The notes: generated from the letters alone by a model not told the origin. Counted from the first letter of the stretch, positions 44,947-53,652 are shown. The stretch is DNA of 64,000 nt from JAVJRN01 sp040218415 (GCA_040218415.1 JAVJRN010000059.1:1-64000), one strand, 5' to 3'. Made by a program: numbers and translations.

Positions 44947-45046
44947 TAAAGTCAATATTTTCTTCAATGACACAACGATGAAAAAATAGGTTGTGAAAGA
45001 AAAATTGTTGAAATAAATAAATAGTTTAAATTCGCCATTCATTAAT

Positions 45047-45114
45047 GGGGCATTAGCTCCGTTGGTCGGGTCGCGTAGATCGGGTCGCGTAGACTAGAGC
45101 GCTTCACTGATGAA
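45047..45114 (+). pseudogene. tRNA-Ala 5'-half remnant with a 14-bp tandem insertion
   Basis: GGGGCATTAGCTC at 45047-45059 repeats the start of the intact tRNA-Ala 76 bp downstream. After GTTGG the match is interrupted by two perfect tandem copies of TCGGGTCGCGTAGA (45066-45079 and 45080-45093). It resumes with CTAGAGCGCTTCACTG, matching the D-arm end and anticodon-arm start. The 3' half is missing. It is not a functional tRNA. Confidence 0.75.
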
Positions 45115-45122
45115 ATTAAAAA

Positions 45123-45196
45123 GGGGCATTAGCTCAGTTGGCTAGAGTGCTACACTGGCAGTGTAGAGGTCATCGGTTCGAATCCGATATGCTCCA
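45123..45196 (+). tRNA. tRNA-Ala (GGC)
   Basis: A 74-base cloverleaf. The acceptor GGGGCAT pairs with ATGCTCC, with discriminator A and no encoded CCA. The D arm reads AGCTCAGTTGGCTAGAG, the anticodon stem CTACA pairs with TGTAG around CTGGCAG (anticodon GGC), and the T arm reads CGGTTCGAATCCG. A type I restriction island begins about 260 bp downstream, a usual arrangement for tRNA-linked islands. Confidence 0.95.
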
Positions 45197-45206
45197 CGTT
45201 TTAAGG

Positions 45207-45267
45207 GGGTTTTGATAAAATTTACCAACATATTTACCAACACGAATATGAGGTTTTATCAAAACCC
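45207..45267 (+). terminator. 14-bp inverted repeat just after tRNA-Ala
   Basis: GGGTTTTGATAAAA (45207-45220) is perfectly complementary to TTTTATCAAAACCC (45254-45267), which is followed by TTTCTTTTT. The 33-base loop holds a direct repeat, ATTTACCAAC twice. It could terminate the tRNA transcript, but the long loop and internal repeats also suit an attachment-site or recombinase arm region. Confidence 0.6.
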
Positions 45268-45454
45268 TTTCTTTTTAATACCCTTTCTTTTTGACAAGTT
45301 CTCTTCTGATCTTTGATGGCACTATCTTGATTTTAAGTTGGAAAATCTATATGAAGTATGAATTTGCAGCCTATTCGAAGTATTATTAAATGCTTTTTTT
45401 TGCTTCTAAAACAGTTTGACATTAATTTCATAACTTTTCAACCTAACCAACCAA

Positions 45455-47029
45455 ATGATCACAGGCGAACTCAAATCCCAAGTCGATAAAATATGGGAAT
45501 CCTTTTGGACTGGTGGAGTATCAAATCCACTTACTGTCATTGAGCAATTTACTTACCTGCTATTCCTTCGTAGGCTGGATGAAATACAGCAACTAGAAGA
45601 AAAGAAAGCCAATATGATTGGTGAGCCGATGGCTAATCCAATCTATACTGATCAAAATAAGACATTAAGGTGGAGTCACTTTTCTAATACCGATCCACAG
45701 ACCATGTTTGATCTTTTCACTAAGCCTACTGAAGATCGACCTTTGACAGTATTTGAACACATGAAGCAGATAGGTTCTACTGCTGGTGTGTTTGGTGAAT
45801 TCATGAAAGGTGCAACCTTTATGATCCCTACTCCAAAGCTGTTGGATACTGTAGTACAGATGATCAAATTGATCAAGATGGACGATAGAGATACCAAAGG
45901 TGATCTTTATGAATACCTATTATCTAAGATTGCTTCTGCTGGACAAAATGGACAATTCCGTACTCCACGACATATCATCCGAATGATGGTGGATATGGTA
46001 GAGCCAAATCAAACCGATACCATATGTGATCCTTCATGTGGTACAGCAGGATTTCTGGTAGCTGCTGGTGAATACATGCATGAACTGCATCCTGACTGGT
46101 TCAACGATAAGAAATTCCGTGAGCATTATAACAATGGCATGTTTACAGGTATGGAGTTTGACTCTACCATGCTTCGTATTGGGGCGATGAACTTACAACT
46201 GCATGGTATCGAAAACCCACAACTGATGGGGGTTGATTCATTGAGTGAAAGCAATGCAGGTGTGAAGGAAAAGTTCTCACTGGTATTGGCAAACCCACCT
46301 TTCAAGGGTAGTCTCGATTATGACGGTGTGGATGATGCCATATTGAGTGTAGTACAGACCAAGAAGACAGAATTGCTGTTTTTGGGGTTGATGCTTCGTA
46401 TGATGAAGACTGGTGGAAGATGTGCCGTGATTGTTCCTGATGGGGTGCTGTTTGGTAGTTCCAAAGCACACAAGCAGATTCGTCAAGAGATCATAGAAAA
46501 CCACAAACTAGATGCTGTCATCTCTATGCCAAGTGGAGTATTTAAACCTTATGCAGGAGTAAGTACAGCAATACTATTCTTTACAAAAACGGGTACTGGT
46601 GGTACAGATCATGTTTGGTTTTATGACATGAAAGCCGATGGGTATAGTCTGGATGACAAACGGAGTTTGCTGATGAGTGAAGATGAGTTTGAACAATGCT
46701 TTACCAAACCAGAAGAAGCGGTGGAAAACCAGAACATTACTACCAAGTGCGACATAGCCGATATACTCATGAGATGGGACACGGTGAATCCAATGAAGCT
46801 GGATAAAAGTGTATCATCAGAGAAAGACAGGAAACGAACTGAGCAGTCCTTCCTAGTGCCATTTGATGAGATCAAAGGCAATGATTGGGATTTATCTATA
46901 AATAGATATAAAGAGATAGAATATGCTGAAGTAGCTTATGATGATCCAAAGGATATCATAGCTGATATAGAGAAATTGGATCAGGAAAGGAATGAAGCCT
47001 TGAACCTTTTAAAGGAGATGTTGAGATGA
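45455..47029 (+). CDS. hsdM: type I restriction-modification methyltransferase subunit HsdM
   Basis: A 524-residue N6-adenine methyltransferase. The N-terminal HsdM helical domain (VDKIWESFWTGGVSNPLTVI, then FLRRLDEIQ) precedes the catalytic domain. The SAM motif I is CDPSCGTAGFLVAAGEYM and the catalytic motif IV is LVLANPPFKGSL (NPPF). In complex with HsdS it methylates the recognition site to protect host DNA, and it is also part of the restriction complex. hsdS overlaps its stop codon by 4 bp (ATGA). Confidence 0.96.
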   Translation: MITGELKSQVDKIWESFWTGGVSNPLTVIEQFTYLLFLRRLDEIQQLEEKKANMIGEPMANPIYTDQNKTLRWSHFSNTDPQTMFDLFTKPTEDRPLTVFEHMKQIGSTAGVFGEFMKGATFMIPTPKLLDTVVQMIKLIKMDDRDTKGDLYEYLLSKIASAGQNGQFRTPRHIIRMMVDMVEPNQTDTICDPSCGTAGFLVAAGEYMHELHPDWFNDKKFREHYNNGMFTGMEFDSTMLRIGAMNLQLHGIENPQLMGVDSLSESNAGVKEKFSLVLANPPFKGSLDYDGVDDAILSVVQTKKTELLFLGLMLRMMKTGGRCAVIVPDGVLFGSSKAHKQIRQEIIENHKLDAVISMPSGVFKPYAGVSTAILFFTKTGTGGTDHVWFYDMKADGYSLDDKRSLLMSEDEFEQCFTKPEEAVENQNITTKCDIADILMRWDTVNPMKLDKSVSSEKDRKRTEQSFLVPFDEIKGNDWDLSINRYKEIEYAEVAYDDPKDIIADIEKLDQERNEALNLLKEMLR

Positions 47030-48258
47030 AGAGCAGTTGGAAATCCCACTTTCTCCCTGAATTACTTTTCTTTCAAGAAGGACCTGGTGTACGTAAATGG
47101 CAGTTCAGAGATTCGGGGGTCAAATTACTCAATGTGGGCAACATCAATAAGCAAAAACTTGACTTAAGCACAACTTCATTATTTCTATCAAATGAAGAGG
47201 CTTATGGAAAGTACGCTCATTTTTTAGTTGATGATGGTGATTTATTAATTGCTTGTTCTGGAATAGTTGTTGACAATTTTCACAATAAAATTGCCTTTGC
47301 TAAATCCAAGGATTTGCCTCTTTGCATGAATACATCAACTATGCGTTTCAAGGCACTTGATAAAAATAGATTAAACATAAATTTTTTCAAATACTTTCTA
47401 CAAACGAACAATTTCACTGGACAATTAAGAAAATTAATAACAGGATCAGCACAATTAAATTTTGGTTCAAGTCATATTAAAAAAATATCAATCCCCCTCC
47501 CACCATTACCTGTCCAAGAACGCATAGCAGCCATACTCGATGCAGCCGATGCACTACGACAGAAAGACCAAGCACTACTCAAAAAATATGATGACCTCAC
47601 CCAAAGCCTGTTTTTGGATATGTTTGGTGATCCTGTGACTAATCCGAAGGGATGGAAAAAATCAACTTTAGGCGAGTGTGTAAATTTGATTACCTATGGA
47701 TTAACTGTTAGACCAGAGTACATTCAATCGGGTTATTCTGTTATTTCTGCTAAGGAAATTAAAACAGGGACAATTGATTTTAGTGAGGCAAAAAAAATAT
47801 CATCACATGATTTTTTGAAAGTTTCGGAAAAGGGGAAACCTAAAAAAGGAGAAATTCTTTATACTAAAACGGGTGCAGGAATCGGTCAATGTGCATTAAT
47901 TGAAGAAGATATTGAGTTTGCCATTACTCAAAATATTGCTAGAATTGATTTCAAAAAATCAATTAATCTAATTTATATTCTTAATTATCTAAGGACACCA
48001 TTTATCCAAAATCTATCCCATAGAGTCTCGAAGGGTAATGCTATTAAGGATTTACAATTAGGAGATATGAAGAAATTTGACTTGATTCTACCTCCAACTA
48101 ATCTTCAAGAGAAATTTTCTAATCGGATACAAGCAATTGAAAAACAAAAAGAACAAGTCCAAGCCAACATCAAAAAGTCAGAAGACCTGTTTCAGAGTCT
48201 TTTGCAAAAAGCATTTAAAGGGGAGTTGGTAAGTGAGGAAAACCTAATTACCAATTAA
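47026..48258 (+). CDS. hsdS: type I restriction-modification specificity subunit HsdS
   Basis: At 410 residues it has two target recognition domains, each followed by a conserved helix. TRD1 spans about residues 1-165, ending at ISIPLPPLPVQERIAAILDA, and helix 1 is ADALRQKDQALLKKYDDLTQ. TRD2 spans about 210-365, ending at KFDLILPPTNLQEKFSNRI, followed by the second helix (QAIEKQKEQVQANIKKSEDL) and a C-terminal AFKGELV. The TRDs determine the bipartite DNA target, which cannot be predicted here. A broken hsdR copy begins 12 bp after its stop, showing where hsdR originally started. Confidence 0.95.
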   Translation: MKSSWKSHFLPELLFFQEGPGVRKWQFRDSGVKLLNVGNINKQKLDLSTTSLFLSNEEAYGKYAHFLVDDGDLLIACSGIVVDNFHNKIAFAKSKDLPLCMNTSTMRFKALDKNRLNINFFKYFLQTNNFTGQLRKLITGSAQLNFGSSHIKKISIPLPPLPVQERIAAILDAADALRQKDQALLKKYDDLTQSLFLDMFGDPVTNPKGWKKSTLGECVNLITYGLTVRPEYIQSGYSVISAKEIKTGTIDFSEAKKISSHDFLKVSEKGKPKKGEILYTKTGAGIGQCALIEEDIEFAITQNIARIDFKKSINLIYILNYLRTPFIQNLSHRVSKGNAIKDLQLGDMKKFDLILPPTNLQEKFSNRIQAIEKQKEQVQANIKKSEDLFQSLLQKAFKGELVSEENLITN

Positions 48259-48270
48259 TAATTTGAATCC

Positions 48271-48411
48271 ATGAGCAACTTTGAATTCCTAAAAGACGAA
48301 TGGAGATCCCTGTACCGTAATATGGTACTGGCAGAGCAACGGGTGTTCTCCGAGCCAGATTCTACTGCCATGAAATGCCGTGTGTCTTTGGAATGGGAGG
48401 TAAGCGTGTGA
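48271..48411 (+). pseudogene. truncated hsdR 5' end (46 codons)
   Basis: The frame opens with MSNFEFLKDEW and stays parallel to the intact hsdR start at 50057 for 122 bp (48271-48392 against 50057-50178, 110 of 122 identical by my count). It then diverges and stops after five unrelated codons. Eleven codons differ: ten synonymously, and one giving Arg against Gln at residue 12. The match ends abruptly, marking a recombination or insertion breakpoint. It leads directly into the toxin/antitoxin/chaperone cassette. Confidence 0.9.
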
Positions 48412-48460
48412 AAGAATTTCTTTACAAAAAGTAAACCTATAGGTTGATTTAATGGTTGTA

Positions 48461-48997
48461 ATGGATACATTTGAGGTAATAAGCGCATCACTGTTTAGTG
48501 TTCGTTACAACCACGAAGAATATGATGAACTGTACAGAATATTTGAATTATGGAATGACCCCACCTATTTGTACGATTTCTTCGAGGAACATTTTGAGGA
48601 CTTGAATAGTGGATTTTTTGGTAAGGTAACGGTAAAAGATGCCGTAAGAAAGACCAGAAAAGAAGCAAAAAACCTTGAAAAAAAGTTATTAGATATTGCT
48701 AAAAATGAAGATGCTGATTTTGTTAACTTATCATCATTCTTCAAACCATTGACAGCCCATGAAACAGGAAAACCTTTTGAAAAAGACAAAGCTTACGGCC
48801 TTTACCAACCTACTTGGTTACGACTCTACGCCATTCGTGTGAATGTAAATGTAAATGTATTTGTGGTGTGTGGAGGAGCGATCAAACTCACACCTACCAT
48901 GAATAACAGGGCTCATTTACTTACCGAGCTAGAAAAAATGAAAGTCGCAAAAGATTTCGTGAAATCATCCGATCAATTCTACGAACTATCCCTATGA
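48461..48997 (+). CDS. putative toxin of a toxin-antitoxin-chaperone (TAC) module
   Basis: About 178 residues from ATG 48461 (another ATG lies nine bases upstream). The N-terminal half is helical and charged (YDELYRIFELWNDPTYLYDF, then KDAVRKTRKEAKNLEKKLLD). The C-terminal half has a strand-rich core, PTWLRLYAIRVNVNVNVFVV, followed by CGGAIKLTPTMNNRAH and a final helix. The R-x-Y-x-(F/I)-R ... GG-x-K pattern recalls RelE/HigB-type toxins, but this is weak evidence and no catalytic residues are proven. It overlaps the antitoxin gene by 4 bp. The toxin call rests mainly on its position ahead of an HTH antitoxin and a SecB-like chaperone. Confidence 0.75.
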   Translation: MDTFEVISASLFSVRYNHEEYDELYRIFELWNDPTYLYDFFEEHFEDLNSGFFGKVTVKDAVRKTRKEAKNLEKKLLDIAKNEDADFVNLSSFFKPLTAHETGKPFEKDKAYGLYQPTWLRLYAIRVNVNVNVFVVCGGAIKLTPTMNNRAHLLTELEKMKVAKDFVKSSDQFYELSL

Positions 48998-49434
48998 AAA
49001 ACAGCACGCAATTACCAGACGTACTAAAGAACGCTAAGCCATCGAAATGGCAGGAGCGCGCAAAGGAGCGAGAAGAAAATAGCGATTGGAAAGACTTCTG
49101 CTTTGAAGTTAGTCTAAGAGTATACGATATTATTAAGTCGGACAGAACCCTTTCGCAGAAATGGCTTGCAGAGCAGCTAGAAGTAAGTCCACAGTATGTT
49201 ACCAAGTTGCTAAAAGGAAAGGAGAACCTTACAATACAGACTATCATGAAACTCGAAGGCGCTCTGGGCATCAAGCTCATTGCATTAGCTGAAGAGAAAA
49301 CCGAATTGAAAACTCCTTTAGCGCCGGTGAACATACCTACTTATAATGATCTGATAGTAACCAGTAATAGTGCAGGTGTATCTGGAGTAACAGAATCAAT
49401 AGAGGAGTATGAAGATTTTATACTAAGCGCATGA
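48994..49434 (+). CDS. XRE-family antitoxin with C-terminal chaperone-addiction-like tail
   Basis: A 146-residue protein with a helix-turn-helix of the Cro/XRE type at about residues 50-95 (SQKWLAEQLEVSPQYVTKLL, then NLTIQTIMKLEGALGIKL). A flexible C-terminal extension of about 45 residues (PLAPVNIPTYNDLIVTSNSA and beyond) follows. In TAC systems such as HigBA-Rv1957 of Mycobacterium, a similar antitoxin tail (ChAD) makes folding depend on a SecB-like chaperone. The neighbouring SecB-like gene, starting in the antitoxin stop codon (ATGA), fits this scheme. It probably also represses the operon. Confidence 0.88.
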   Translation: MKNSTQLPDVLKNAKPSKWQERAKEREENSDWKDFCFEVSLRVYDIIKSDRTLSQKWLAEQLEVSPQYVTKLLKGKENLTIQTIMKLEGALGIKLIALAEEKTELKTPLAPVNIPTYNDLIVTSNSAGVSGVTESIEEYEDFILSA

Positions 49435-49886
49435 GTGACCAGCTTTCATATCAGTTTAGAATGATTCGTCTACATACGGTCGAATTTGCCATTCTCGAGA
49501 AGAACTATCAAGACCAGCAGCAAATCAATGTCAACACCAACTTGAGTTTTGCAGCAAGAGCGGAGCATCGCTTGGTTGCCGTAAGTGCCAAGTTTACTTT
49601 CGAGATCAAGGAACAGCCTTTTATCGTCATTAAAGTAGAAGGTCAGTTTGCTATAGGCGAGGAGACGTGGGAGCAGATGTTGACTGATGAACAAGATGGT
49701 ATTAATGTACCACAGTCTTTTATGGCACATCTTAGTATGCTGGTGGTGGGTAGCTCTAGAGGAGTACTTCATGCGAAGTTAGAAAACACCACTTTCAATC
49801 AATTTTTGATTCCTACAATCAATGTAAAATCTATGATTAAGCATGACATCAAGGTTATATTGGAAGATAAAGAAAGTAATAATTAA
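49431..49886 (+). CDS. SecB-like chaperone of the TAC module
   Basis: At 151 residues it has the SecB topology: an initial strand FRMIRLHTVEFAILEKNY, long paired strands (AEHRLVAVSAKFTFEIKE, FIVIKVEGQFAI), a helix MAHLSMLVVGSSRGVLHAKL, then FNQFLIPTINVKSMIK. SecB proteins share the strand order and the SRG motif before the C-terminal helix. The general export chaperone role is unlikely. In TAC modules the SecB-like protein stabilises the antitoxin, and interference with it by phage can release the toxin. It overlaps the antitoxin gene by 4 bp. Confidence 0.8.
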   Translation: MSDQLSYQFRMIRLHTVEFAILEKNYQDQQQINVNTNLSFAARAEHRLVAVSAKFTFEIKEQPFIVIKVEGQFAIGEETWEQMLTDEQDGINVPQSFMAHLSMLVVGSSRGVLHAKLENTTFNQFLIPTINVKSMIKHDIKVILEDKESNN

Positions 49887-50056
49887 ATTAGCTGGTACTT
49901 AACTCATAATTCGTTTCCAGATTTCTTTTATGGCATATACTAAGCTTGTCCACCTCATTATCAAGGAAGGTGAGAAAAAAGGGACAAAGTATTTTATCAA
50001 CAAATAGTCATGAAATAATGAGTGAAATGTTGATAAAAGTTGATAAAACATGAGCA
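49887..50056 (+). promoter_or_regulatory. repeat-rich leader upstream of intact hsdR
   Basis: A perfect 11-bp inverted repeat (TTTTATCAACA at 49992-50002 and its complement at 50028-50038) is followed by a tandem pair GTTGATAAAA-GTTGATAAAA (50029-50048) ending one base before an ATGAGCA duplication at the hsdR start. The layout suggests an operator, possibly for the HTH antitoxin upstream, or a recombination footprint. Neither is shown by sequence alone. Confidence 0.5.
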
Positions 50057-53000
50057 ATGAGCAACTTTGAATTTCTAAAAGACGAATGGCAATCCCTATA
50101 CCGAAATATGGTACTGGCAGAGCAAAGGGTATTTTCTGAACCAGATTCTACTGCTATGAAATGTCGTGTGTCTTTGGAGGAAGTGGTTCATCGTATCTAT
50201 GAATTGGAGTATCTGGAAATGCCCTACAACACAGACCTTTTCAGTCTGATGCAAGAACCAGATTTTCAAAACATCGTCTCTTTTCATAGCAGAGGCATGG
50301 ATATCATCCGAAAGACGGGAAATAGTGCTGGTCATTATAAAACTCGAAAAGTCACCAAGGATGATGCGAAGGTTAGTCTCAAATATACCTTCAGCTTGCT
50401 CAAGTGGTTTGCCGAAAACTACAGCGAAGTAAGACCGCAAACTCCTACTCACTTTGATGAGTCTTTCATTCCAAAAGTAGGTAGTGAAGGAAGAAAGTTG
50501 AAAGTCCTTCAGCAAGAGCATGAAGACGAAAAACAGAAGCTCCAGAAACAAATAGAAGACCTAATCAAGGAGCAGCAAGAGCAACTAGAAAAGGCAAAGG
50601 AGTCCGAACAATCACTGCTTGAGTATAAACAAGAAATAGAGTCAGCCAAAGCTGCCATTAAAGAACAAAAGCTAGAGCGACAAGTCAAGCCATCTTTTGA
50701 GTTTACAGAAGCAGAAACTAGACTTCACCTGATCAATGTTGACCTCAAAGAAGCTGGTTGGAGTGCCTTGAATGAAGGAAGAGAATTAGAGTTTCCAGTA
50801 AAGGGTATGCCCATTACCAAAGACAATCCAAATGGCAATGGCTATGTGGATTATGTGCTTTGGGGTAATGATGGAAAACCACTAGCCTTGGTAGAAGCCA
50901 AACGCACCTCTAAAGATGTGGAGATTGGGAAGCATCAGGCATTTCTGTATGCCAATTGTCTGGAAGCCATGTATGGTCAAAGACCCATCATCTTCTACAC
51001 CAATGGCTATGATACCCGATTATGGGATGATGTGTTTTATGGAGGTGCAAGAAAGGTACATGGATTCTATACCCAAGATGAATTGCAATGGATGATCCAG
51101 CAAAGAGGATCGCGTAAAGACCTTAGAAAAGCTAAAATAGATACTGCTATTGCTGGAAGACCCTACCAAATGGAAGCCATCCAAAGGGTAGCAGAAACTT
51201 TTGTAATAGAGGGTAAAGAAGGAATTAGAGGAAGTAAGAGAAATGCTTTACTGGTAATGGCTACTGGTAGTGGAAAAACCAGAACAGCAGCAGCACTGGT
51301 AGATATGCTTTTTAAAAATAATTGGGTAAAAAGAGTATTATTCTTAGCTGACAGAAATGCTTTGGTATCTCAAGCCAAGCGAAATTTCAACGAGCACCTT
51401 CCTGAACTCTCATCCATTGATCTATCTAAGGAAAAGGAAAACGACACTACACGGCTAGTCTTTTCCACTTATCCATCCATGATGAATAAGATTGATAATT
51501 CCTTCTCTGATGATGAGCGATTTTATGGTGTTGGTCATTTTGACCTAATCATTATCGATGAAGCCCATAGATCGGTTTACAATAGATACAAAGCCATCTT
51601 CGATTATTTCGATGCATTACTAGTTGGTCTTACAGCTACACCCAAAGAGAGCATCGATCACAACACCTTTGAACTCTTCGATTGTGGGACTGGTGACCCA
51701 ACATTCTCTTATGAATTGGATGAAGCCGTAGCAAGTAATTATCTCGTGCCATTTGAGAATCTAGATGTCTCCACCAAGTTCTTACGTGAGGGCATTAAGT
51801 ATGCCCAATTATCTGCTGATGAAAAGGCTAAATATGAAGACACTTTTAGAGATTCTACCACAGGGTTATTTCCAGATGAGATAAGATCATCTGCGATCAA
51901 CAAATGGTTGTTTAATAAGGATACTGTATTCAAGGTATTGGATCAGTTGATGGAAAATGGGTTGAAGATTGAAGGAGGTGATAAGCTTGGTCGTTCCATC
52001 ATATTTGCCGTGAACCAGAAACATGCTCAGTTCATAGTGGATTGTTTTGCCGAAAGATATCCAGAGCAGCCATCAGGGTTCATTTCTACCGTGCATAACA
52101 AAGTCTCGCATGCAGAAAGCCTCATTAAAGCATTCTGTAATCAAGAAGAAGAGAAGTTGCCACAGATAGCCGTTTCTGTCGATATGATGGATACTGGTAT
52201 CGATGCACCAAGAGTATTGAACCTAGTATTCTTCAAAGTGGTAAGGTCGTATGCTAAGTTTTGGCAAATGATTGGTCGAGGCACACGTTTATGCCCTGAC
52301 ATTTTTGCTTTTGGTCATCATAAGGAGAAGTTTTTAATCTTCGACGTATGTCAGAATTTTGAATTCTTTGCCATTGAGCAAAATGGCAAATCAGGTGACA
52401 TAGGAAAGCCACTGACCCAACGAATTTTTGAGAGTAGGTTACAACTCAGCATACTTCTGGCAGAGACAGGAGAATCAGATCATTTGGAGCAATCCAAAGA
52501 GTTGAGAGATATGCTTCACAGTGCTATTGCTACACTGGATAAGAGGAGGTTTCAGGTGGGCATGCAGTTCCAACATGTAGAAGAGTTTGAGAAACGGGAA
52601 AGGTGGAATATTCTTCGATCCGATGATGTTCATATCATTGAAGAGCATTTATCTGATCTGCCAGTGCCAGAGTCCACCAATGAGAATGCACGTGTATTTG
52701 ATTTGATGATGCTTAGGCTACAGATTGCTAATCTGCTATTATTAAGTGCTCAAAAGGGCTATCATCAAAAGTTGATCGAGATAGCCGAAGAACTATCTAC
52801 CAAGTACAATATTCCCCAAGTAATGAAATCTAAGGTCTTGATTGAATCGATGAAAGACCCTGATTTTTACAAGAAACTTTCCATAAGAAAAATTGAAGAG
52901 ATACGGGTTGAGTTAAGGGAATTGGTGCAGTACCTAGAACACGAAAAGCAGCCTATTTTTTATACCAATATAACAGACTCTGATGCACAGACCATAGCTG

Positions 53001-53497
53001 GTGATCGCATAGTTCCTTATGAAAATGCAGGAATTTATAAAAGAAGGGTAGAGTCGTTCATTCGTGAAAACCAGAACTTACTGGTAATTGCTAAGATCAA
53101 ATCCAATGAGGTCATTACTACTGAAGAGTTAAAGCAACTGGAAGCGGTGCTGTTTGATGGAAGTGAGCGTGGCACTCGGGAAGACTTCATTAAAGAATAT
53201 GGTGAGCAGCCTTTAGCTAAATTTATCAGAAACATCATAGGTCTTGATGTGACAGCCGCACAACAAGCATTTGCAGAGTTCATCCAGTCAGGTAACCTAA
53301 CAGCCGATCAAATTAAGTTCATCAATTCCATCATCTCATTCCTCACCAAAAATGGCACGATTGAAAACAAGATGCTGTTTGAGCCACCATTTACTGATAT
53401 GAATGATCAAGGTGTATTGGGTGTATTTGAAGATGCAGAGGCATATAAAATAATCTCCATCATCCAAGGGATTAATAATAATGTGGAGGTGGGGTGA
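50057..53497 (+). CDS. hsdR: type I restriction-modification endonuclease/translocase HsdR
   Basis: A 1146-residue motor subunit that translocates and cleaves unmodified DNA. An N-terminal DUF4145-like region covers about residues 1-120, and a coiled coil about 150-215. The PD-(D/E)xK nuclease is near residue 265-282 (YVDYVLWG, then ALVEAKRTS). The SF2 helicase has Walker A LLVMATGSGKTRTAAALV (about residue 400), DEAH in LIIIDEAHRSVYNRY (about 500), LVGLTATP, and motif VI in FWQMIGRGTRLCPD. It is complete. It is separated from hsdS by the TAC cassette, unlike the usual compact hsdMSR operon. Its start follows a 7-bp duplication, ATGAGCA-ATGAGCA. Confidence 0.96.
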   Translation: MSNFEFLKDEWQSLYRNMVLAEQRVFSEPDSTAMKCRVSLEEVVHRIYELEYLEMPYNTDLFSLMQEPDFQNIVSFHSRGMDIIRKTGNSAGHYKTRKVTKDDAKVSLKYTFSLLKWFAENYSEVRPQTPTHFDESFIPKVGSEGRKLKVLQQEHEDEKQKLQKQIEDLIKEQQEQLEKAKESEQSLLEYKQEIESAKAAIKEQKLERQVKPSFEFTEAETRLHLINVDLKEAGWSALNEGRELEFPVKGMPITKDNPNGNGYVDYVLWGNDGKPLALVEAKRTSKDVEIGKHQAFLYANCLEAMYGQRPIIFYTNGYDTRLWDDVFYGGARKVHGFYTQDELQWMIQQRGSRKDLRKAKIDTAIAGRPYQMEAIQRVAETFVIEGKEGIRGSKRNALLVMATGSGKTRTAAALVDMLFKNNWVKRVLFLADRNALVSQAKRNFNEHLPELSSIDLSKEKENDTTRLVFSTYPSMMNKIDNSFSDDERFYGVGHFDLIIIDEAHRSVYNRYKAIFDYFDALLVGLTATPKESIDHNTFELFDCGTGDPTFSYELDEAVASNYLVPFENLDVSTKFLREGIKYAQLSADEKAKYEDTFRDSTTGLFPDEIRSSAINKWLFNKDTVFKVLDQLMENGLKIEGGDKLGRSIIFAVNQKHAQFIVDCFAERYPEQPSGFISTVHNKVSHAESLIKAFCNQEEEKLPQIAVSVDMMDTGIDAPRVLNLVFFKVVRSYAKFWQMIGRGTRLCPDIFAFGHHKEKFLIFDVCQNFEFFAIEQNGKSGDIGKPLTQRIFESRLQLSILLAETGESDHLEQSKELRDMLHSAIATLDKRRFQVGMQFQHVEEFEKRERWNILRSDDVHIIEEHLSDLPVPESTNENARVFDLMMLRLQIANLLLLSAQKGYHQKLIEIAEELSTKYNIPQVMKSKVLIESMKDPDFYKKLSIRKIEEIRVELRELVQYLEHEKQPIFYTNITDSDAQTIAGDRIVPYENAGIYKRRVESFIRENQNLLVIAKIKSNEVITTEELKQLEAVLFDGSERGTREDFIKEYGEQPLAKFIRNIIGLDVTAAQQAFAEFIQSGNLTADQIKFINSIISFLTKNGTIENKMLFEPPFTDMNDQGVLGVFEDAEAYKIISIIQGINNNVEVG

Positions 53498-53652
53498 TGG
53501 AAGAATTAGAAGTCATGGTATCCAAATGATTATCCAGCATTTTTAAATACGCGGATTCAAGTTATAAGTGCAAAAAGGTTGTTTGATTCAGAGTCCATTT
53601 CGCGCATCATTTTCTTGATTCAGTTTATTTTAAGCGCTATTGGTTTTGTATC

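Noticed and set aside
48461..48997. Naming the toxin as CmdT or HigB
   Set aside because: No ADP-ribosyltransferase motif or clear RelE catalytic set is visible; only the genetic layout resembles those systems.
53498..53652. Right-hand attachment site of the tRNA-Ala island
   Set aside because: No copy of the tRNA 3' end was found here; a GATTCAAG stretch near 53568 is too short to count.
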